This document shows, piece after piece, positions 47,031-58,285 of a stretch of DNA of 64,000 bases. The stretch's first letter is position 1; every line of letters begins with the position of its first letter. This DNA is from Tetmemena sp. SeJ-2015. Lineage: Eukaryota; Ciliophora; Spirotrichea; Sporadotrichida; Oxytrichidae. The stretch is from positions 62,001 to 126,000 of the forward strand of contig JAJKFJ010022763.1 in the NCBI GenBank assembly GCA_027382625.1, in the 5' to 3' direction. Position numbers and translations under genes: made by a program. The notes under the pieces are model-generated. The model made no database searches. It was not told the DNA's origin and saw only the letters and a list, made by a program, of their open reading frames with translations.

Positions 47031-48957
47031 ATGACAGAAATTAATAAGGATACAACACTGCCTCATTACTCTACACCAGGCCACCTGAATGATTCAAATG
47101 TCCAATAAAACACCTTAAAAGATCAAGGCTTGGAAGTAGTTAACAGAATAAGTAACTAGAAGTGGAAAAGGTATGAGCTTATAAATTCTCTTTCTTCACA
47201 ATTATAAATCATTAAATCCCCATTACTATTAGTTCAATTTAAAAAAGCTCCTGTTTCATCTATTGTTGACAATGAGAAAATAAACTCCACAATTGAGCAG
47301 TCACTGCCTTCTATTTAAAGAATGGGCTCTTAAAACATTCACCTGATGAAAACGATTCACAGAATTTCTCCATCCAGAGATACTCTACTTAACCACTACA
47401 TCAAATCCAGATAGCCAGATTAGAGAAATTAATCTTCAAATAAACTCTTAGGCGATAATCGTTATCAGAAATTTGTTTCACTTTTATGTTTCTTTACTAT
47501 GTTTCAGAAGGGAAAGAATTTTCAGAATTTCAACACATAATCATTTTTACAACAACAATTATCTCCAAAGACTCATTTCAAAGTTGACACACTAAACTTC
47601 GCTTACAGAAAAAGTAATTTATTTGAATTTTTAACTTATCTAATCTATCTATAGAACGAGAGGACGAAATTCAAAAAGGTAACCAAGTATTGATTTAGAA
47701 AATCTTGGATATCCATCATGGCAAAAAAACTGCTTATAGAGGGCCTTAGAGTTATTTCTCATCTACTTAAAGACAGAGAGCTACCTCCAATACGCATAAA
47801 AGCATCACTAAATACAATTCATAAAGTGTGTCTCTTAACCTGCAAACTAATAACTCAGCCACTCAATAATCCTTTATAAGCAACAGTTTTAGCAGCAAAT
47901 AAAAATCTCCCTCAAAGGCCTTTAGATCTCGCAACTCTGGTACTAAAGCTAAAACTCAGAGAGCTGATACGATAGTGAATGATAGCTTCCTGTTTGCAAA
48001 TAAGTATCCATCTTTAAAACTATATGATAGGAGAACCGCAAGCTCTGAGAAGTTTTAAGAGTTAGAGAAAAGCAAAATTAGATACAGCAGCTCTTAATTG
48101 AAGCCCTAATCAATAGATTAGGAAAGTAGCTTCATTTCTAATCAAAATATAGGAAAGAGCAGTCATGTTTAAGAGGAAGGTTAAAACTAAGGACTATAAT
48201 AGTTGCAAAATACTCCTTCTAATTTAACTACCTTCAAAAATTAAAGTCTAAGCTTTGCAAACAAACTAGAAGGGAAAACAATTGCATCATTTTTGCAAAA
48301 AAGCGTTTTGAATCAAAGCACTTCTAACAAAGAAATGTCCATTTTATTGTTATAGATTTTAATTTATCAAAAGATGATATGAGGCAAACATTTCACAGTG
48401 GTGTATAGCTTAAGAAAAATCTATAAAGAATCAGAGTTGAAAATAAGCGTTATTTTGAGCGATTGAATACTCAGCATAGCATTTTAGACTAGGTATTCAC
48501 AGCGGATGGGAAATGGAGAGAAACTTTAGATTAGAGAAAGAATATCAGACAGTAGGGAATCTCCATGAATTTATCAGGAGAAAGAACGGCGAGTCCGTCT
48601 TAAATTCTGAAGTAAATTGGGTATTAGGGCAGTATAAATTTCACAATAGGAAAACCTTAATCTTTAAATCGATAGCAAAGTCCTAATTAGAATTTGTCAC
48701 TGCAAATTAATAAGCAGGAACGATATATTGGACAAGCACAAGGATAGCAAAACTAAAATCATTCATAGAATATAAAAAGTCTTAGGCTTCCTTTTATAAA
48801 AGGCCCAAATCCTAAATATGACCAGAATAGTAGACCTAATAAGTCTATATTATAATAAAATTCAAGATTTGAAAAGATATTAGAGATGAATGATGGGAGC
48901 GAGAATCAAGAGACTACTCAAAATCATGAAACTGAACCGAATCCAGCTTAATTGTGA
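47031..48957 (+). CDS. Hypothetical Ser/Gln/Asn-rich protein
   Basis: I do not recognise this gene. The ATG at 47031 opens MTEINKDTTLPHYSTPGHLN; a GTATGAG intron starts after NQKWKR (47171). Following segments read APVSSIVDNEKINSTIEQSL, HRISPSRDTLLNHYIKSR and, near the middle, ADTIVNDSFLFANKYPSLKL. The C-terminal part is Gln-rich (EEGQNQGLQQLQNTPSNLTT, ASFLQKSVLNQSTSNKE) and the frame closes ETEPNPAQL at TGA 48955-48957. No domain found; likely intrinsically disordered. At least two AT-rich breaks (47455-47510, 47620-47660) are introns or IESs. Convergent with the next gene, 90 bp apart. Confidence 0.55.
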
Positions 48958-49047
48958 ATAGGTAGTTCAATTAGAGGTTTGATAATTATAAAGAAATAAA
49001 ACTATAGAGGAGACTTAATTTAATTAAATTATGCAATAAATTTCTTG

Positions 49048-50737
49048 TCAGTACTTTAAGAAATACTACTTAAACACATCTTAAATCTGCTCTTTATCCT
49101 GAAGAGGCTTTATTCCTTAATCTATTTTTATCAAAGCGCCCTCTTAAATTATTTGTAATTAAAAATTTCTAAAAACTAAATTATAGATATAATTAAATTT
49201 TTTCATTTTTTATGGTACATAAATATTTTTTATCCCCTCTTGATCTATTCTGTAGAACTCATTAGCTATATTACCATCTTCATCTATGTAGAAGTCCATG
49301 AGAATTCCTTGAATTCCTCCGCTCAAGTCCTCAGTATACAATATCATTTTCAACTTTCTGGCATTCTTCTCCACGTTAAAATTATGACGCCAATATAGAT
49401 TAATGATAATAATTATCAATTAACTACCTTAGGGGCTCTGCGAGATGAAGAGTTATTGTGACCATCAATCTTAGAGAGGTATTCTTCATCCACATAGTCT
49501 GAGAGAGTGTTGTCTGTTGAATTGCTCAAGTCTGATAACAAGAAATGACCAAGATAAAAATTAACTATACAACTTAAAAACGAAAGAATTATTTTTTAAG
49601 CATAGATAATAGAAAGTAAGAGCAGCAAGCATTAAATCTATTGAGGGATCCTTTCGAGTAAAGAAGAAGTTTAATCCATCAACAAACATCACCTGAATAA
49701 AAATGCTCAAGAAGGGTAAAATTCTTAATGCCATGTATTGCCAATAGTCTCCCTCATCCAAGCCTGTATATTCGCAAGTATTTTGATACGCAGTGATGAA
49801 CAAGTTCAAAACAATAACGTCCAAGGGTATCAGGAAGTTACGATCCTTAAGTACTCTACGTGTCGAATAGCTAAAGTCAATATAGGCTGATTCCGTTGTA
49901 CCCTATTCTTGCTCCTCGTAAATAAATAATCAACAGGTATATTTCAATTTAAAGACAAATTTTAAATTGTCTTAGTGATTGATATGCAAACTATGAAGGC
50001 TTGAGCGATAATATTTATCCAGGTCGACTTTCTGAAGTAGTAGAAAGGATTCTATCGAAGTTCGTAAACTCTTTCACCACTTCCTGCTTTTAATCTCTGC
50101 TCATGAACAACTCTCTCAATTATTCTATTATCTGGATCTAAATTATAAAAGGTAAGATTTCAGTATTAGCTTGCTAAAAACTTACTTCTGAAGAGTTGGC
50201 TTATTCTAATTGCATTTATAACAGCTTGCAAAAATGTTATCGCAGCTAAATACCATTGAGCAAAGTAGCTGAAGCTGAAGTCTTAATTTGACCCGATTGA
50301 TTTGTAAACTTGAAGAGCTGAAAATATATACATTACTGCTATAAGGTTTTGTGAAGTACTTCTAAGTCCTTTTGGATAAAAGTATTTCAAAGCAAAGAGC
50401 AGAAATTAAAAATGGATTCATTATAAAATCCTATTTATATAAGAAGGATAATTATCTGGCATATCATGACAACACCCCTCTGGCTAAGGTATATTTGATG
50501 AATTGAAAGCGTGTCGAATTCAGAACTTGAGCCCTTTACTTGAGTCAGCAAGATGTCCTCTTAATTTCTAGTTGCCCTTTCTTCTTAATTGATACCTTCC
50601 CCTTTCAAAGAGCCATTTAAATTGCTAAAGTTGCTTATGACTTCAATAATTTTCTCTAAAGTTGTATTTTCATTATGATCTATCTTCATGCTGTCTTGCT
50701 CAAACTAATCTGGAATAATCTCCATCTATTCTGCCAT
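49048..50737 (-). CDS. Multipass membrane protein of unknown family
   Basis: I could not assign a family. The ATG at 50737 starts an acidic N-terminus (MAEQMEIIPDQFEQDSMKID) followed by at least five hydrophobic helices: VVMICQIIILLI, NLIAVMYIFSALQVY, YLAAITFLQAVINAI, WINIIAQAFIVC, and LRILPFLSIFIQVMFVDGLNF, with PLDVIVLNLFITAY and DLMLAALTFYYLCL beside them. A basic loop, RIIERVVHEQRLKAGSGERV, connects helices. The C-terminal ~130 residues are soluble: LSDYVDEEYLSKIDGHNN, then NARKLKMILYTEDLSGGIQ and FYIDEDGNIANEFYRIDQEG, ending YFLKY at TGA 49050-49048. Several introns (GTAAG donors). A channel or transporter subunit is possible but unproven. Confidence 0.62.
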
Positions 50738-50836
50738 TATCTAGGTACTGAACTTCTATTAATTCTATTATAGTTGCTTCTTAAAACATTCAAATCACTA
50801 GTCTATCTATCAATATAGATGCTAAATCAATGAGAA

Positions 50837-52813
50837 TCAGACTATTTATTGCTTGCTTTCTGAGACTTACCATGATAAAAAATAATTATTTCTTTCTTTT
50901 TATAAACCATCTTATATGAGGTCTTCCTCAAGAGTTTAGCCGAAACAGCGTGTAAGGTATTCTAGGTTTTCTTACATATTGGTCGGCATCTCACCTCCTT
51001 TAAGTTAACTTTATAAATCCTAAGCTCCCCCTCCTGGAGTAATTTAAGTTGAGCCACTTCCAAAACTTGAAATGCTTTTGTGAGACTGATTGCTCACATC
51101 TTAATCTTGAGATGGCTTTTAAATTTGAACTTCTGATGAATTCTCTTCTATTTAAAGTCTCCTTCTTTATCAATGTTTAAGTCTTGGTCGAAAATTTGTT
51201 GCTATTGATCAAGAGAAGCAAAAAGGATCCAAGTTGCTATGAAGATCAGCCTTTCTAATTTGGGTTTTGTAAAACGCGTTGAATCAAGAAATATAGATTC
51301 AGCAAAATTAATTTAATCAATTTAAATCCTTTCTAGAATTGGTTAAATCAGGGTATAGCACGCTCTAATTACTGAAACCAACTCCTCCATTTCCAAATCC
51401 TCCTAAGAATTAAGAAGCATTTGGGTTTAGTGACTACTTAATTCCTTTTTCTTCTCCTCATTTTTGTTTAGTTTATTTAAGCATATCTTATTGTTATTTG
51501 CTTCTTTTAGATATTTCGTTGCTCTATTTCTTTCTGCTTTTGTTCAAGCACCTTATTAATTTTTTATTATTACTTGAATGAGATATCGAAAGAAGCATCT
51601 AGTGAATTTAAGCAGGCCTTTTGCAATTCAATATCTTCCTAGCACTACGCTACTCCTTTCTAAAGATAGGTGGAATTTAAATCTATAAGTTTATGCTTAT
51701 TTTCCTACCTCTTCAACTTCTTTAGCTCCTTCTTACTCAAGTTTTTATTGCTTCCTTTACTCAAGTATTTACTTTCGAATTTACCCTGAGAAGAATTGTT
51801 CCCGCTTTTTGAAGATAACTATTTAAAAGAAGTGTTTATATCTAAGAGCATAATCATTTAAAGTAAACTATTTGCTGGATGCTTTGAGGAGATTAGGAAC
51901 TTGCATTTCTGAGATGATCTTCATTAGCTAGTCGTCAATGTAGCTTTTCAATTAGTTTGGTAGTTCAGATCCTATTTCTATATCATTAAAGTCATCTCGA
52001 TTGTTTCGCTTGCTCTTTTTTTGCTTTTTGGAAGCAGAAGAGTGATGATCATTTTTTCCGTTTTTGTGATTTGCGATTTCTTGTTAGCTCAAATCAAATA
52101 AGATTTTTTAGTTGATCCTATATTCTTGAAGTTACTATTAAGAATTTGAGATTAACTTATCCTTTTAGGGGATTGGAAGCTTCTCTTCTTCTTCTACTTC
52201 ATCGTCAGAAGAATCTTGATCAATATTTTTATGCTAATTATTTGCTACTTGTTTTCCAATCATTTTTTGGCTTTAGTTGCTTTAAATCTAAAAAATAATT
52301 GTGTTAATGAAAAATGAAGTCTTATAAAGAAAAGAAAAATTGTTGCATCACTGGCTAAATTATCTTCTTCTTCATTGTCTTCATTATGAATGAAGACAAC
52401 AGATCATTAAGGTTTAAGTGAATCTATGTTTAAACTTACTTAATTTCCTATCAATAGACTAGACTCGTTTGATCCCCCAAACATTTCAATCAAAGTCTTG
52501 TGAGATTTCTCGTAATCTCACTCGTGTTGGGTGTAAATAGCCTCAACTATCTCTTAATCAACATTTTGAAAACTTAACTTCAGTAGTTAGAGGAGCTCAT
52601 CACTCTCATCAGATTTAGAAAAGAATTAAAAAGTTTTATTCTTAATTTACGCTATGATAAAACCTTCTTTTCAACTCTTAAGATATCGAATTGATTATTC
52701 TACTTAAATTTGTTCTTTTCTAGTTCTTTGAACTATTACTCCATTTATTTGTACTGCTTCTTCTGTTTCTTTGTAAATTTCTTGTTTGTGTTTAGAAGTT
52801 AATCACTTAGCAT
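50837..52813 (-). CDS. CUE-domain protein with in-frame TGA
   Basis: The ATG at 52813 begins MLSDQLLNTNKKFTKKQKKQ, a basic coil. After a break comes a ubiquitin-binding CUE-like helix bundle: ELLQLLKLSFQNVDQEIVEA then IYTQHE-stop-DYEKSHKTLIEMFGG. The TGA at that point replaces a residue where the family tolerates Gly, and both sides keep the alignment and frame. The middle is acidic then Lys/Ser-rich (QDSSDDEVEEEEKLPIPQKD, SASKKQKKSKRNNRDDFND), with ELPNQLKSYIDDQLMKIISE. Near the end a second CUE-like piece reads LEYLTRCFGQTLEEDLIQDG. The frame closes at TGA 50839-50837. N4BP2-type CUE proteins are one comparison, but I saw no convincing Smr domain. Confidence 0.55.
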
Positions 52814-53369
52814 TCTTCAATTTATTTGCTTGATAAATCTTTAGGGGAGAGAAGTCAAGTTTAATCTTACTTGGATTTTATTTTTTATATTAATCCTAAA
52901 TTATGAAGTTAAGAACATTAATTAAGGAGAAAGTGGTTTGTTTAATAATTTAATAAACTATCAAGACTAATTCAAGTAAGTAAGTTAACATTCTTAGAGT
53001 GATTAAATATAATGGTCAATAATTTATATCTGCACAAAATCTTATCTAAAAATTAAGTCTCTCTTAATTAAAAGCATTCGTTTTCAAGAATTAAATTTAT
53101 AAAAACAGTAATGAGAAAAGTTTATAAGAAAACATAGCAAAATAAAAAGCCTTCAAAATAATTTAAATTTTAATAACAATTCTTTTTTTATCATAAAAAG
53201 TGTCTCTTGAAAAAGAATCATATCTTTCAACTCCTCAAGCAAAAAATACCAATTTAAATCTCCAATTGTTAGTTAAATTTTAATTGGAATCATAATATGC
53301 TTTTTAAAAGTAAACTTTTATTAAAACATTATTTTATTCTTTTGATCGAACTATAAATACTTAAAAGTA
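52814..53369. other. AT-rich intergenic region
   Basis: Spacer upstream of the CUE gene; no feature recognised. Confidence 0.45.
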
Positions 53370-53630
53370 ATGAATAATTTATTGGAGAGAATTTCACTAC
53401 TGCCACAATTTGTGTTTGTTGGATTGTTCAGAGGTTTGGTGAAGTATATAGACTTTTATTTCAGATATAAAATCTTGATGGTTGATGAAATTGAGTATGA
53501 GAGGTACTTCCTTTTTAATTTTATCGTATTAGATTATATAAAAAATGAAAAATTCGCAAATTAAGATCAAATTTAATATGCCATAGGTCTAATTATACTT
53601 GAGAAAAATATGAAAGCTTGCAACTTTTGA
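53370..53630 (+). CDS. Possible small hydrophobic protein
   Basis: An 86-codon frame from ATG to TGA (MNNLLERISLLPQFVFVGLF...) in otherwise AT-rich spacer. The first ~63 codons hold no TAA or TAG. It has one hydrophobic stretch and then aromatic/charged residues (IDFYFRYKILMVDEIEYERY). With only TGA as stop, frames this long arise by chance, so this is weakly supported. No family recognised. Confidence 0.25.
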
Positions 53631-53711
53631 TAAATTAACTAATTAAAGACTTACTTCTTAGGGGAATAATTGGATTTTAATCTAGTCTGTCTGCTTAAAC
53701 TATATATCCTC

Positions 53712-55445
53712 TCAGTCCCATAGCTTTATTGTACCATCCCAGCCGCATGTTGCTACTTTTGAGGGTTCAATCGGATGCCATTTAACATCTATGCAAACTC
53801 CCTCGTGGACTTTCATAGTTCTCAGATTCTTGCAGCTCTTCCAGTTCCAGAACCAAAGCTTTCCATCAGCATCTCCCGAGCCTAAGAATTGTCCATCTGG
53901 AGAGAAGTTTATTCCGCAAGCATAACCTGAGGAAAGATGACCTGAGAACTTCTTCTTCCTATTCATTTTGAAGTTCCCTCCTTTGCAGTCATAAATAACA
54001 ACCTTATTATCCATTGATTAGCCTGCAAAGTATTTTCCATTTGGATGGAGAGTAGCATAAGGAACTGCTTACATATCAGGCTCGGAAATGTGCTTAGCAA
54101 CTACTGGTATACCGAATTCCCACAGGAATATCTTCTTATCATCTGCGGTCGATACAAAGCGTCTTCCATGTTCTATAAAAGTGAGTGTGTTTATAGAACC
54201 TAGATGCTCCTCGTATTAAAGGGTTATCTCACTTGAGTTAGTATCGAACTGAAGGATCTTTTTGTTAGAGCAGCCAGCCAAGAAAACGTTTTGCTTATCA
54301 TCTGCAGGATGGAATTTAACGCAGAATGGAGTCTTTCTATTGGTGAATGAACGAATAACTTTTCCAGTCTCTGTGTCCCAAAGCTAGATAACTTTATCAA
54401 AACCTGCGCTCAAGAAACGACGACCATCATTTGAGAAACAAATGTCTCTTACTGCTTTCGAATGGCCCATATAGGTTCTGAGGCATTTACGATGGGTCAT
54501 CACGTCCCAAATTTTTACAGTCCCATCATGACTTGCTGAAAGTAAAAGATGACCATACTTAGGGAAGAATTCTATTTTCTAGACACCCTTATTATGCCCA
54601 ACCCAAGTATGAAGCCACTTCTTTGGTATAAAGCAAGCATGTTCCTTGGGCCTCATATAAGCAGGATGATCCACAAATCCCTTATTAGCTCCATAGTCTC
54701 CATTTACTCCATGATATATCGTAGTAGCCTTGTGGACCTCATTTTCAGCATATTCCCTATCTCCATCTCCTCCTCTTCCTTTTTTACCCTTCTGCTCGTC
54801 TACTCTTTCTTTTCTCATCTCTTCATAGCGTCTCATCATTTCCTTCTGTTCTTCATCTAACTCAGCCCTCTATGTTTTGAAGTGTTCCATTCCCTCATAG
54901 ATAGCCCATGGCCCCATAAATTCTCCGCTAGATGCATCTCCAAACTTTTACCTCTTATTCTTTATTTCTTGCTTATAATTCTTCCTCTCTTAATTGAGTG
55001 CCCCTATCTCTACATTAGACTCAGTGTCTACTTTTTTCACAGTATTGGAGAAAACAATCTTGCGTCCTCCAAGACCTGCATTATCTGATGGATTTATAGC
55101 ATGGCCGAAGTTTTCAAAATTATGGAATTACTCATGGAACTTAGCTTCGTTAATATTTGCAGCTTCTATTACCCCATTCAAGTGATTTGGCTTCTCACTC
55201 ACTTGATTTGTTGTCTTGAAGTGGTTTAACTCATTTGAAAATTTCTGCAACTAGAGTGAAGTTATATTTACAGAGGGTGCTAGCTCAACTTGTAAATCGC
55301 TTGAGATGGAGAGAGGATCAATTATTTTTAGAGCTGGAAGGTTTTCATCGCTTTGCTTGAGGTCTGCTTTGTGAGATTAATTATTCTCTGAAGCATCCTC
55401 ATCTGAAGAAGAGTAGCCTCCTATAAGCATTGATAGTTTTTCCAT
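53712..55445 (-). CDS. CDC40: Pre-mRNA-processing factor 17 (PRP17/CDC40), WD40 repeat
   Basis: PRP17 acts in the spliceosome at the second catalytic step. The ATG at 55445 starts [20 protein letters not shown]. The conserved linker reads [20 protein letters not shown] and [11 protein letters not shown], followed by WD blades: [132 protein letters not shown] and [13 protein letters not shown], where the protein ends at TGA 53714-53712. Length and order match the family. Almost no interruption by introns or IESs, unlike its neighbours. It shares the splicing theme with DDX42 and U1 in this window, though they are not an operon. Confidence 0.95.
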
Positions 55446-55934
55446 TACAGGAGCAAATTAAATACAAATTATAATTCATTTAAAAATAATTTTTCAAGTA
55501 AGAAACTTAAAGACAGTTGAGTATAGTTATCTTGAAGTCAAATAAACTTCATAAAATTAAATAAAAATGTATCTATACTCAGAATTAATATGCTATAAAA
55601 TAAATTAAAAGTACTAATTATCATAAGGTGGGGAATAATAGATTGGCAGGTTAATAATTAGCCAAAATTTGGCAAAGTTATATAAAAGTTTTTTTAAGTC
55701 ATCTTAATGATAAATTATAAACTAACTATATTAAAGTTATTGATTTTATAATTTTTCCACCCTATTTTCTGATTTGAATGATAAGTAAATCAAAATGTTC
55801 AAATTAGAGTAGTCAATTTTTTATTAAATTTATGCCTCTAAATTAGGTTTGCGAACTATAATCCACTCATTCATTTATTTTTATTGCTATTTCAATTAAA
55901 CAAGGAATATTCTTCTTCATTTTCATTAAATGAC
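55446..55934. other. AT-rich intergenic region
   Basis: About 490 bp between SSRP1 stop and PRP17 start, both minus strand. No feature recognised. Confidence 0.45.
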
Positions 55935-58018
55935 TCACTTCTTGCCTTTCTTTTTGTCACCCTTTAAGTCATCTCTTTGGCTGTTACCTGCGCTTCCTTT
56001 GGCGCTGCCCTTGGCTGGAGCTGGCTGCCCTCTTGACTTTCTCTTGCCTGTCACTTCCTTCACCTCCTTGTTAGTTTGTAGGGCTTTAATGTCATCTGCA
56101 AGATCTTCATCCATGCTCACATCATCACTGTCCTCCTATTCCTCTTCCTCCTCTTCTGAATCTCTTGGACTCTCATCATCGTTGAAACTCTCGTCATCTT
56201 CCTCTGAATCGTAGTCATCCTCTACCATCTGTGCCTTCTGAGCTGCTCTACGGGCGGGTCTTCCACCTCTGCCAGCCTTGGCACCTCCATCCTCTCCAGC
56301 TTCATCATCCTCCTCACCCTCAGAGTCATCGTCGAGGTCTACTTATTACTGAGTCTCTATGTCCACACTTCTCATTTTAATGTTCTTGCTCTTCAAGTAT
56401 ACAAGAAATATTTCAACAACGTAAGAAAGCTTAAGCTATAAAGACACTTTTGGCGATAGTTAACAATGTTCTTATGCTCAGCCTTATCAATACCTGCAAA
56501 GTTGAATGACTGGCCTTCTTTAGTGGATGAGATGGTGATGTCAAAAGACCTGGATGGCATGCCACTGCTCAGTTAGCCGACTCTACTGAACTCTACGAAC
56601 TTAATCTCCGAGTGCTTCAAGTAGATGACTGGCTTGTGGATGAAAATTATGCTAGTCTTGAGGGGATAGAGGTATCCATCACTTGCCTTACAACTACACT
56701 TGATAGCGTCGTCCTTCTTCGTGGATTTGAACTCACTTGGAATCAGAATGTTGATCTTAATGAGTTCACGGAAGAGTTTAGAGATCACATCATAGAGTGG
56801 CCCCTCAATCTCAGGCTTGAAGTCTGTCACCAAACTGGTCCTTTATCTGCTCAGGTGAGAGATTGATAGGTACTTTGAGGGTCTTCTCCCGCTCAAATTG
56901 CAAAGCTATATAGTGATGGAGTGTCTAGCCTTGACGGAGAGGCACTTTCAAGTGTAGCACATATGCCATGTGGATGCCATCAGGCTTAGGCAATAAGAAA
57001 CCCTTGGTGATGTCCTTGTACTAGATCTTGTAGTCATTTGTGCGACCGTGAAGTTTAGGCAAAGGTTGAATAGAGTTGGAGGGAGTACTTTCCTCTAGGA
57101 ATCAGCATAGGAAGCTCTGAGAGAGAAGCTATCATTTCACCCGCAAATTCTCCCAGTCCCGCCGACTTAATCACCTTCTCATTGAAAATCTGAGCAGGAT
57201 ATAAATCCAATCTTAAGCTTAATGAGAATTAATGAAGGAGTAATAACATTTTCCTCTTCCTCTTCTGAGCTATCTTCACCACCACTTGCCTAACTTGAAG
57301 GCTTAGATTTCTTCTCCTTCTTCTCTTCTTCTTGAAGCTACACTGGCTTGTTCTTGTTCTCTTCATTCTTAAACTCGTCCAACTCAGTCTGAGGAACGTG
57401 GAATCTCATCTCAGTCAGATAGTCACACTTATCACTATATTGAATTAAATAAACATTCTGGGAAAACTTTAAAAAAATTCCCCAAAAAAGAAAATTTAAA
57501 AAGGTAGTTGGAACTGCCTCCTGGAAGGAAAAAAAAGAATAAAAACCATTATTTGTTTGGGCACAAAATGTCAAAAAAACTTTGGGGATTTTAATTATTT
57601 AAAAAACTTAAACAAACTTAAAATTTTTTTAAGAAACATTTATGGTTTTCTTTAGCAAACAAGAATTAATTAAAGTTTTATTTGATTAAAAGGGGCCAAT
57701 TTTAATTTCTCTATTTATAACCTTTTATTTATATTTTTCATTTTTAGCATAGAACATACAGACACCTTCTCCCGCATTAAAATAGAAAGCAGATAAATTC
57801 TTAGATGACCTTAAAATGAGTGGCACTTACTTTTTGTTGTCACTGTCTATTTAAAATTCAAAGGTGACTTCATTCTTGCCAGTGGCCGTTGAGAGAGCAA
57901 TATCCTTATAGTTTAACATGAAGCAGGGTTGGCCGTTCACTTTGAAAGCCATGCTCTCCTTCTCTAGAGAGTAGTAGCCCCAGTTCCATCCCTTAGTGTT
58001 CACGATCTTCTATGCCAT
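55935..58018 (-). CDS. SSRP1: FACT complex subunit SSRP1/Pob3
   Basis: With Spt16, SSRP1 forms the FACT histone chaperone. The ATG at 58018 starts MAQKIVNTKGWNWGYYSLEK; GKNEVTFEFQIDSDN leads into a 398-nt GT..AG intron (57437-57834), then DYLTEMRFHVPQTELDEF. Middle PH domains follow: PMLIPRGKYSLQLYST, DYKIQYKDITKGFLLPKPDG, EGPLYDVISKLFRELIKINI, IKCSCKASDGYLYPLKTSII, FIHKPVIYLKHSEIKFVEFS and SRSFDITISST. An acidic tail then a Lys-rich end (KGDKKKGKK) precedes TGA 55937-55935, with no HMG box, as in yeast Pob3. A 62-bp IES (pointer ACT) is certain. Two extra single bases near 57068 and 56823 break the frame (see findings). Confidence 0.92.
56399..56460. other. IES in SSRP1, pointer ACT, 62 bp
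   Basis: AGT (minus ACT) at 56396-56398 and 56458-56460. Deletion gives EHKNIVNLKSKNIKMRSVD, matching the SSRP1 motif FLKSKNIKIRN. The insert lacks GT..AG ends, so it is not an intron. Confidence 0.85.
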
Positions 58019-58285
58019 ATTTGAAGTTTATTGATTGATAGTTTAAATTGAGAATATTATTCCTGACCCTTTTCCGCCAAATTCAAAGCAATGAAATATC
58101 ACTTTAGATAAAATAAGAACTTGAAGGAGCAATTTTTGCAAAACTGCTTTGCAAAATACAAGAAATTTAAATACAAAAAACAAAAAGGGCTTCTATAAGT
58201 TCCTCTTAAAACTTTTGACACTCAAATTTACTCTTTAATGCTTCGCTCTTTAGATAAAGATACTCACACAAAGATACAATTCAAA

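Noticed and set aside
53370..53630. Treating the small hydrophobic frame as a firm gene
   Set aside because: With one stop codon and AT-rich DNA, 86 codons is within chance; kept only as a low-confidence feature.
57437..57834. Telomere-like C4A4 words (CCCCAAAA) in the SSRP1 intron as a telomere-bearing element
   Set aside because: Only isolated single words, no tandem array and no inverted terminal repeats. Homopolymer-rich intron sequence is enough to explain it.
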